From contig JBBQKF010000125.1 in assembly GCA_038326615.1 (NCBI GenBank), forward strand, positions 1-7,075: 7,075 bases of DNA. The letters run 5' to 3'. Position 1 is the first letter of the stretch. Every line of letters starts with the position of its first letter. Source of the DNA: JBBQKF01 sp038326615. GTDB taxonomy: Bacteria > Bacillota > Clostridia > Saccharofermentanales > UBA5734. The notes under the pieces are model-generated. The model was not told the DNA's origin. It did no database searches and saw nothing but the letters and a program-made list of their open reading frames with translations. Positions 1-4,445 of the stretch are shown piece by piece. The translations under genes and the position numbers were made by a program.

Positions 1-410
1 ATTCTCATCTGTACTGCAAAATCCGTCATGCCCCACCAGTTAGTATTAAATAAAGGAACTATTCCTTCTGAAACAGCTAGGTCATTAACCTGAAATAATG
101 TCTTTTTAGTTACAAACTGTGGAGATATCCATGCTGCACCATTCAAAGCATTTGCCTTGAATGTTATTGAAAAATCTGTTAAATCTACCTTTTGTGCTGT
201 TGCTATTGCCATGTCGGCTGTTGCATCATTTTTAAATGCTTCAACAAATACTGTGTTTAAACCGTTAGCATCCGCACTGAAGTTAAAGCCATTTAGTCCT
301 TCGAACCCAACATTAACATTTTTTGCCAAACTAACAATGCTTAAGCTTACTAACATTGTAACTAGAAGTGCAAAAGCTGTAATGACTGCGATAATTTTCG
401 TTTTTCTCAT
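1..410 (-). CDS. Secreted protein of unknown function, N-terminal part (runs off left edge)
   Basis: The frame is open from an ATG at 410 to the window edge, giving the first 136 residues. The start is well supported by a GAGGTGG ribosome binding site at 414-420, four bases before the ATG. The N-terminus (MRKTKIIAVITAFALL...) is a typical Sec signal peptide: a basic start, then a hydrophobic core to about residue 27, with likely cleavage after SLA near residue 29. No lipobox is present. The mature part is rich in short polar and hydrophobic alternations (for example FNFSADANG and SITFKANALNG), which suggests a beta-sandwich, and has a Trp pair (NTNWWG, about 123-127). I do not recognise the family. 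It begins 16 bp after the stop of the beta-helix lipoprotein and has no promoter of its own, so it is probably co-transcribed with it and acts at the cell surface. A carbohydrate-binding role would fit the context but is only inference. Confidence 0.85.
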   Translation of the reverse strand, partial: MRKTKIIAVITAFALLVTMLVSLSIVSLAKNVNVGFEGLNGFNFSADANGLNTVFVEAFKNDATADMAIATAQKVDLTDFSITFKANALNGAAWISPQFVTKKTLFQVNDLAVSEGIVPLFNTNWWGMTDFAVQMR

Positions 411-426
411 ATTCCACCTCATCCTT

Positions 427-2703
427 CTATGTTTCATCAAGAATTTTATATGTAATTGAGTTTAATTCTACGCCTTCGTTTTCGGCAACAATTCTAACAA
501 CATGGGTTGTCTTACTTAGATTACTCTTTGTAAATATTGTGCCTTCTTCAGTAAGCAATCCAACTTCAACACCATCAATATATACTTTACCTTTTGCACC
601 ACTTAATAAACTGCCATTAATAGAAATAGATGTTCCTAAAAATTTAAAAATTGCTTGTGCATTTTTAGTTGATACATATTTATCATTCGTTAAAGTGAAT
701 CCATCGGTATAAACAATGGTCTTATCATTACTATTTACTGTAACTTCATTTTGACCACTTTTTATTAAACCACCAGCAGTTATTACTCTATTTGTATCAC
801 TAAAGGTGAACAACTCATCAAACTCTCTATTATTCCATGTCATCGTTTGATTTTCGAAAAGCAGTTTGATTGTAGTATTTCTAATAACACCACCGTTTCC
901 TGTATAGTAATTCAAAACACCAAGGTTTTTATTCTTTTTGTCATTATTTTCAAATATACAAGAGTCGACAACAATTCCAGTGTTTGCTCCACGCCATCCA
1001 GCATTTCCCCCATATATTAATATAGCTGGTCCTGCATTATCGTGAATATAAGTATTGTATAGCGTGCAATTTATATTGCCGGATTCAAAGTCAAATCCTT
1101 CTCCGTCACTATTCCCTGTTTGAATTTCCGTAAAGCAAAACTCACTGTTCTTGGTTACAAAGTTTTCACACATTGAAATCTGTGCTGAGCAAGTCCCCCA
1201 GAACATACCTTTCATATATCCTGTTTGTGAGATAAATGCATTATCAATGCTGCTGTCTTTACATCCGTAAAGCATTATACCTCCACTTCTGTAGCTCTTT
1301 GTTATTACAACATCTGAAATGTCAACATTTTTAAATGATGAAGTTGAAAAATGTTTGTGTCCCGTGGTTGGATATCCACCCAAATCAACTGGATAATCAT
1401 TTAATGTGTTCAGTATACCTGTATCTGTTCGGTCAAAAGTGCAGTTTTCAATTTTAATATCACTATAGTAAGTCTTGTCTTTCAATGTATTATTTCCAAA
1501 TGCACAAATATTGATACCCGCTGCAAAATATGCTTCAGGATATGGCATTATAAAATTATTAGAATCGGGATTTGTAGGGCATGTCATATTGTTAAAATTA
1601 CAGTCGCTAATATATAAACCCTTATTATCAGAAGTTTCATCTGCTACCGCTAATATTCCAAAGATTGAATTGCTAAACTCTATTCCTGAAATACTAATAT
1701 AAGATTGATCTATGAGTTTAATACCGCTTCCACCAGAATTACCAGCTTTGAATATTGGCTTTTTACCTGCTCCATAAGAACCAATTATAATTGGATCTTG
1801 AGCTGTGCCACTACCATCTGGGTAAAATATTTGATTTATGAAGCTGTCTCCACATTTGTATAGGATTTTGTTGCCTGCAAAATATAGTAAAGAAGATGCT
1901 TTTGCGAGTGTTTTGAAAGGTTTATCTTCCGAAAGTCCATTATTATCATCCGAACCAATTGAGTCGCTGACATAATAGGTTGCTCCTTCTTTCGCCTTAA
2001 CAATTGCTCCTGGTTTATAATTCTCATAATATGCCATTATTTCCGCAAGTTGCATAACATATCCGTCGGAAATCTTTTGCAAATCAGAGCCAGTAATTCT
2101 AATATACTGCGCAAGCTGCGAGGAAAATCTTATAATAATGGCGATGTCATTAGAAGGCTTCGGATACCCTGTTACATAACTTACAGTTTGCCACAAAACA
2201 TTGTCGCTTGATATTTCAACTTTTATAGTTTTGGGGAAACCAGTACCTACATTATTATTGTCAGTTCTTGGGTATAAGTCTACTCTGTTGATAAAATTCA
2301 ATCTTTTATAATCAACGGTAATCGACTCTGTTGCTTTTGAATCGGAATTGGCTTTTGATGACCAGCCTATCCCAGAATTTGCTGTGGTATCACCGTCATA
2401 AACAAATTCGGTTGAAAACCCTGATTTGTCAGAATTAGAAGACACCTTTACATTTGCATTGCCTGGAACTATTATACTTTCGGGGGAATCGGTCTTTCTT
2501 GAGGTTACTACTGTGGACCCTGACAGATTTAAAGGTTTTTGATAATTTGCAACAATCATGCTAACCACTCCAATAGGATTGTCTGTTTTTTCCTTGTTAG
2601 AAATGTTTTTATCCGTTGGCGTGTTTACTGAACACCCTTGAAGTGATGTTGCAAATAATGCCAGCCCAATAAAAACTGACGCGATTTTTTGTGTTTTTTT
2701 CAT
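427..2703 (-). CDS. Surface lipoprotein with F5/8 type C domain and right-handed beta-helix
   Basis: A 758-residue protein, counted from the ATG at 2703. Two in-frame ATGs lie upstream (2721 and 2712), but AAAGGA at 2713-2718 is correctly spaced only for 2703. The signal peptide ends in a lipobox, S-L-Q-G-C, so Cys24 should be lipidated and anchor the protein outside the membrane. A polar linker leads to a discoidin / F5/8 type C (CBM32-like) domain at about 80-228, with the family features ST-FVYDGD near the start, F-KTIKVEISSDNVLWQTV in the middle and QYIRIT near the end. From about 241 the segment YYVSDSIGSDDNNGLSEDKPF opens a parallel beta-helix reaching about 620, as in DUF1565/PL-like proteins. 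Its rungs repeat the pattern 'I-D-C-F-N' (ISDCNF, IENCTF, VDSCIF). DGEGFDF near 533-539 recalls PL9 lyases, but I cannot assign catalytic residues. The last 110 residues (FKFLGTSISI, GKVYIDGVEVG, THVVRIV) resemble a jelly-roll domain found in many carbohydrate enzymes. Likely role: binding, and possibly cleaving, a polysaccharide. Enzymatic activity is unproven. Confidence 0.9.
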   Translation of the reverse strand: MKKTQKIASVFIGLALFATSLQGCSVNTPTDKNISNKEKTDNPIGVVSMIVANYQKPLNLSGSTVVTSRKTDSPESIIVPGNANVKVSSNSDKSGFSTEFVYDGDTTANSGIGWSSKANSDSKATESITVDYKRLNFINRVDLYPRTDNNNVGTGFPKTIKVEISSDNVLWQTVSYVTGYPKPSNDIAIIIRFSSQLAQYIRITGSDLQKISDGYVMQLAEIMAYYENYKPGAIVKAKEGATYYVSDSIGSDDNNGLSEDKPFKTLAKASSLLYFAGNKILYKCGDSFINQIFYPDGSGTAQDPIIIGSYGAGKKPIFKAGNSGGSGIKLIDQSYISISGIEFSNSIFGILAVADETSDNKGLYISDCNFNNMTCPTNPDSNNFIMPYPEAYFAAGINICAFGNNTLKDKTYYSDIKIENCTFDRTDTGILNTLNDYPVDLGGYPTTGHKHFSTSSFKNVDISDVVITKSYRSGGIMLYGCKDSSIDNAFISQTGYMKGMFWGTCSAQISMCENFVTKNSEFCFTEIQTGNSDGEGFDFESGNINCTLYNTYIHDNAGPAILIYGGNAGWRGANTGIVVDSCIFENNDKKNKNLGVLNYYTGNGGVIRNTTIKLLFENQTMTWNNREFDELFTFSDTNRVITAGGLIKSGQNEVTVNSNDKTIVYTDGFTLTNDKYVSTKNAQAIFKFLGTSISINGSLLSGAKGKVYIDGVEVGLLTEEGTIFTKSNLSKTTHVVRIVAENEGVELNSITYKILDET

Positions 2704-2712
2704 TTTTAACAT

Positions 2713-2718
2713 TCCTTT
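2713..2718 (-). promoter_or_regulatory. Ribosome binding site that sets the lipoprotein start
   Basis: AAAGGA on the minus strand lies 9 bases before the ATG at 2703. It overlaps the region between two further in-frame ATGs (2721 and 2712) and is therefore incompatible with either as the main start. Starting at 2703 also gives a classical signal peptide (MKKTQKIAS...) with no odd extension. Confidence 0.7.
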
Positions 2719-2748
2719 CATATAATAATTTAGACTTCTTTGTTTGTC

Positions 2749-2767
2749 TCTTGCTTTTGTGGCAAGA
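2749..2767 (-). promoter_or_regulatory. Small hairpin in the lipoprotein leader
   Basis: Arms TCTTGC and GCAAGA (6 bp, seven-base loop) lie in the roughly 150-nt untranslated leader between the predicted promoter and the lipoprotein ATG. The stem is short and no known riboswitch consensus is recognisable around it. It could be an mRNA 5' stabiliser or chance. Confidence 0.25.
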
Positions 2768-2859
2768 AAGATCTGTTACTCAAAATGGCATCTCTGGCTT
2801 GTATTTACTTGTACTGCATTGTTTGGCGAACGAATTGTCTTAATCGATTGAATAATCTT

Positions 2860-2888
2860 ATTTTAATGTCTTATTACATGTTTGTCAA
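2860..2888 (-). promoter_or_regulatory. Sigma-A-type promoter for the lipoprotein operon
   Basis: On the minus strand there is a perfect -35 box TTGACA (2883-2888), a 17-bp spacer, and a -10 box TAAAAT (2860-2865). Transcription would start near 2853, giving a leader of about 150 nt before the ATG at 2703. This is one of the best promoter matches in the window and would serve both the lipoprotein and the secreted protein behind it. Confidence 0.75.
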
Positions 2889-2940
2889 TAGTATTTCTAT
2901 ATATTTTGTTTATTTTGCTATGGTTTTTTAATTTATGTCT

Positions 2941-2960
2941 TTATCTTGTATTATCTTGTA
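2941..2960. repeat. Two tandem copies of a 10-bp sequence
   Basis: TTATCTTGTA occurs twice in direct tandem, about 50-70 bp upstream of the lipoprotein -35 box and next to a palindrome at 2968-2986. It is too short to tell a binding site from slippage. Confidence 0.45.
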
Positions 2961-2967
2961 TTTTTTT

Positions 2968-2986
2968 CTCAATATTAGATATTGAG
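2968..2986. promoter_or_regulatory. 19-bp interrupted palindrome, possible operator
   Basis: CTCAATAT - TAG - ATATTGAG is a perfect inverted repeat with 8-bp arms and a 3-bp centre, located 80 bp upstream of the lipoprotein -35 box. It is not followed by a T-run on either strand, so a terminator is unlikely. The size and symmetry fit a dimeric regulator site upstream of the promoter. No specific regulator family is recognised. Confidence 0.35.
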
Positions 2987-3382
2987 TTCTCACTTTGTCT
3001 GATTTCCTATTGAAGCATTATTTTTTATTCTTGCAAATTATGCAGGTAAGATTGTAAATTTAATAATTGAGGCATCATTGGAATTTAAATGCATCATAAT
3101 TTGAAATATTTTACACATCTTATTTACATATCTATATATTCTTTTTGCAAATCTTATTGGCTTTTTATACAGTCGGTTAAAACACTTATTTGAAATTATT
3201 ATTTCGTTGTCTGTATTTATTTGGCGAAATGCCTGTTTTGTTTTTGAAGAATTTCGAAAAATGAAACTCGTCCAAAAAATGAAGATCAATGCTTATCTTT
3301 TTTATCGTTTGATTCTGTTATATAAAACAAATATAGGATTTTAAAGATTGTTTTGTTTAGTATTTTTAAGTATAGGTTGTAT
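2987..3382. other. AT-rich non-coding stretch, nothing recognisable
   Basis: Nearly 400 bases without a supported gene, RNA or repeat. A minus-strand frame of 83 codons (3289-3038) is open here, but it starts at TTG, lacks a clear ribosome binding site, and has no recognisable domain or gene-like composition. The bases just downstream (minus sense) of the intron fragment show no further intron sequence that I can recognise. Confidence 0.5.
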
Positions 3383-3456
3383 CATTGGCTAACGGTTCCT
3401 ACTACCAAGCCCGTTCGGGATTTGCACCCTATAGCAATTGCCCATGTCGGGCGAAC
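3383..3456 (-). mobile_element. Group IIC intron relic: 5' end of domain I only
   Basis: The minus strand reads GTTCGCCCGACATGGGC, then a short AAUUGC-like link, CTATAGGGTG, ATCCCGAAC, GTAGGAACCGTTAGCC. From memory this follows the 5' end of the Oceanobacillus iheyensis group IIC intron block by block (GUGUGCCCGGCAUGGG, CUAUAGGGUG, GUCCCGAAC, AACAGUUAGCC). The local helices GCCC/GGGC and GGG/CCC are preserved. The intron's 5' consensus GUGYG is altered here to GUUCG. Similarity stops about 74 nt in. No domain V, no 3' end and no reverse transcriptase follow, so this is a dead remnant. Its first base lies seven bases behind the terminator stem at 3464-3495, on the same strand, which is the established target of class C introns. 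The match is recognised by eye, not by a covariance search. Confidence 0.75.
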
Positions 3457-3463
3457 TAAAATC

Positions 3464-3495
3464 AACAGAGCACATTTAAATAAATGTGCTCTGTT
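3464..3495 (-). terminator. Intrinsic terminator of the MORN gene
   Basis: A perfect inverted repeat with 15-bp arms (AACAGAGCACATTTA and its complement, 2-nt centre; a real loop would be larger) begins 23 bp after the MORN stop codon. In minus sense the stem is followed by GATTTTA, a short T-run, and then by the intron fragment, which has probably displaced the rest of the T-tract. On the plus strand no T-run follows, so it serves mainly minus-strand transcription. Confidence 0.8.
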
Positions 3496-3518
3496 ACTAT
3501 CAATATTAATTGTAATCT

Positions 3519-3941
3519 TTATTCGCCGTTAACCCAAACTTTGGATTTTATAACATTGCCATCGGCATTAAATAAAATGCCCTTACCATGCTGCTTACCA
3601 TTTTTCCATTCTCCGACATATTTATCGCCATTGGCAAAATTAAAGGTTCCTTGTCCGCTCCATAACCCGTTCCTATATTCACCAACATATTTAGCGCCGC
3701 CAACGAAAGTGAATGTGCCCTGACCATTCCATTTACCTTCTTTCCAGTCGCCTTCATATTTTGAACCATCTAAATTATATAAAACTCCATGCCCATGCGG
3801 AAATCCGCTCTCGAAGTCTCCAACATACTTGTCCCCATTGGCATATGTGTATGTTCCTTTACCATGGTAAAGGCCATCTCTATATTCGCCAATGTATTTT
3901 GATCCTTTCATGAAGCTCTTTATTTTCGTTAACAATCCCAT
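3519..3941 (-). CDS. Five-repeat MORN protein
   Basis: A 140-residue protein starting at the ATG at 3941. A GTG five codons upstream (3956) is in frame, but GGGAG at 3950-3954 sits 8 bases before the ATG and overlaps the GTG region, so the ATG is preferred. After a short basic lead (MGLLTKIKSFMKG) come five MORN repeats of exactly 23 residues, starting at Tyr16, 39, 62, 85 and 108 with the pattern Y-x-G-[DE]-[WYF]-x-x-G-x-x-x-G-x-G. The product ends soon after the fifth repeat (KVWVNGE). There is no signal peptide or membrane segment, so it is probably cytoplasmic. The short basic N-terminus might touch the membrane. MORN repeats form an extended beta-hairpin rod used for protein or lipid contact. 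The partner is unknown. It forms a single-gene unit with its own terminator. Confidence 0.9.
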   Translation of the reverse strand: MGLLTKIKSFMKGSKYIGEYRDGLYHGKGTYTYANGDKYVGDFESGFPHGHGVLYNLDGSKYEGDWKEGKWNGQGTFTFVGGAKYVGEYRNGLWSGQGTFNFANGDKYVGEWKNGKQHGKGILFNADGNVIKSKVWVNGE

Positions 3942-3949
3942 ATTGTATT

Positions 3950-3954
3950 CTCCC
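3950..3954 (-). promoter_or_regulatory. Ribosome binding site that sets the MORN start
   Basis: GGGAG on the minus strand lies 8 bases before the ATG at 3941. It overlaps the alternative GTG start (3956-3954) and the codon after it, which argues against initiation there. Confidence 0.65.
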
Positions 3955-3971
3955 ACACATCAGATTATGAT

Positions 3972-4002
3972 ATTTTAGAATTCCAATAACTTCTTTTGTC
4001 AA
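3972..4002 (-). promoter_or_regulatory. Proximal promoter candidate for the MORN gene
   Basis: Minus-strand TTGACA (3997-4002) is followed by a 19-bp spacer and TAAAAT (3972-3977). Both boxes are good, but the spacer is two bases over the optimum. Initiation would fall near 3965 and give a compact leader of about 25 nt that just includes the ribosome binding site. The purine-rich repeats lie directly upstream, where A-rich DNA can help polymerase. Confidence 0.5.
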
Positions 4003-4030
4003 ATTAAATTTTTCAAGATACCCTGAGTAT

Positions 4031-4080
4031 TTCTCATTCTTTATTTCTCATTCTTTATTTCTTATTCTTTATTTCTTATT
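4031..4080. repeat. 14-bp tandem repeat block A
   Basis: Three full 14-bp units run 4031-4044, 4045-4058 and 4059-4072: TTCTCATTCTTTAT twice, then TTCTTATTCTTTAT. A partial fourth unit follows to 4080. The minus (coding) strand is almost pure purine broken by single T bases. One base (C/T) distinguishes the older and newer copies. Confidence 0.85.
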
Positions 4081-4083
4081 CAC

Positions 4084-4135
4084 ATTTTCTATTTTTCTAT
4101 TTTTCTATTTCCCATTTTCCCATTTTTCTATTATT
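4084..4135. repeat. 8-bp and related pyrimidine repeats
   Basis: ATTTTTCT is repeated at 4091-4098 and 4099-4106, with a shorter version before it. It is followed by CCCATTTT-type variants to about 4130, and TTTCTATTTCCCATTTT appears again at 4147-4163. Together with the flanking blocks this makes about 180 bp of asymmetric, nearly homopyrimidine sequence on the plus strand, without any open coding frame of note. Confidence 0.6.
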
Positions 4136-4161
4136 TATTTTTTAAATTTCTATTTCCCATT

Positions 4162-4208
4162 TTTCTAACTTATTATTTCTAACTTATTATTTCTAACTTA
4201 TTATTTCT
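4162..4208. repeat. 14-bp tandem repeat block B
   Basis: TTTCTAACTTATTA occurs three times without mismatch (4162-4175, 4176-4189, 4190-4203), followed by the first five bases of a fourth copy. The unit has the same length as block A and the array at 6555-6610 but a different sequence. It contains TAA on the coding strand, so it is not translated. Confidence 0.9.
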
Positions 4209-4334
4209 AGTTTTGAGGTTAATCAGCTAAATTAAAATGTACCATTTGGTGATTATAAGTGCAAATCCGCAACGATTCGGATACTCTTAATTCCTATTTT
4301 GATTTAAGCAGGTATTCTGTAATTCCTTAATATG

Positions 4335-4363
4335 ATTCTATCCGATTTTGTTGTATTTGACAA
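4335..4363 (-). promoter_or_regulatory. Distal promoter upstream of the MORN gene
   Basis: Minus-strand TTGTCA (4358-4363), a 17-bp spacer and TAGAAT (4335-4340) match the sigma-A consensus in 10 of 12 positions with ideal spacing. A start near 4328 would make a leader of about 385 nt through the repeat blocks to the MORN gene. It could alternatively drive a short non-coding RNA. Six bases upstream of the -35 begin the two 21-bp operator-like repeats. Confidence 0.6.
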
Positions 4364-4368
4364 CCATT

Positions 4369-4410
4369 ATTCGTATAAAAACGAATCACATTCGTGTAAA
4401 AACGAATCAT
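4369..4410. promoter_or_regulatory. Two 21-bp direct repeats, each an inverted repeat: likely activator sites
   Basis: Units 4369-4389 and 4390-4410 differ at two positions. Each contains ATTCGT - 6 bp - ACGAAT, a perfect 6-bp dyad. The 21-bp spacing is two helical turns, so both dyads face the same side of the DNA. The array ends 6 bp upstream of the -35 box of the distal MORN promoter, the usual place for an activator. They also lie 36 bp behind the stop of the sulfatase gene, but there is no T-run after either stem in that direction, so termination is less likely. No known regulator box is recognised. Confidence 0.55.
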
Positions 4411-4445
4411 TGTCTCTTGTCACGTAAAATTACTAGCTTAGTTAT

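Noticed and set aside
157..459. Plus-strand frame of 100 codons
   Set aside because: Lies antisense over the start of the well-supported secreted protein and the end of the lipoprotein gene, both with good ribosome sites. It is a shadow frame.
2722..2853. Riboswitch in the lipoprotein leader
   Set aside because: Compared by eye with the cyclic di-GMP and other common Firmicute riboswitch signatures; the conserved core motifs are absent and only one 6-bp stem is seen.
2740..2931. Plus-strand frame of 63 codons with hydrophobic content
   Set aside because: Covers the lipoprotein leader and promoter on the opposite strand, with no ribosome site. Hydrophobicity is expected from T-rich DNA.
3038..3289. 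Minus-strand open frame of 83 codons in the long non-coding stretch
   Set aside because: TTG start without a clear ribosome site, no recognisable domain, and composition that follows the AT-rich background. Kept only as a note.
3383..3456. Translated tail of a degraded plus-strand gene (...YYQARSGFAPYSNCPCRAN)
   Set aside because: A plus-strand frame does run through here to a stop, but the minus strand matches the group IIC intron 5' end with its paired helices and has the right insertion context, which explains the sequence better.
4031..4208. CRISPR array
   Set aside because: The repeats are 8-14 bp, directly tandem, without spacers, and purely low-complexity.
4228..4282. Possible leader peptide of about 17 codons (TTG start) behind the distal MORN promoter
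   Set aside because: No convincing ribosome site, and the start falls inside a small ATCCG/CGGAT hairpin (4265-4282). Nothing supports translation.
4369..4410. Double terminator of the transferase gene
   Set aside because: Stems are only 6 bp and AT-rich, and are not followed by a T-run in minus sense. The two-turn spacing next to a promoter fits a protein-binding site better.
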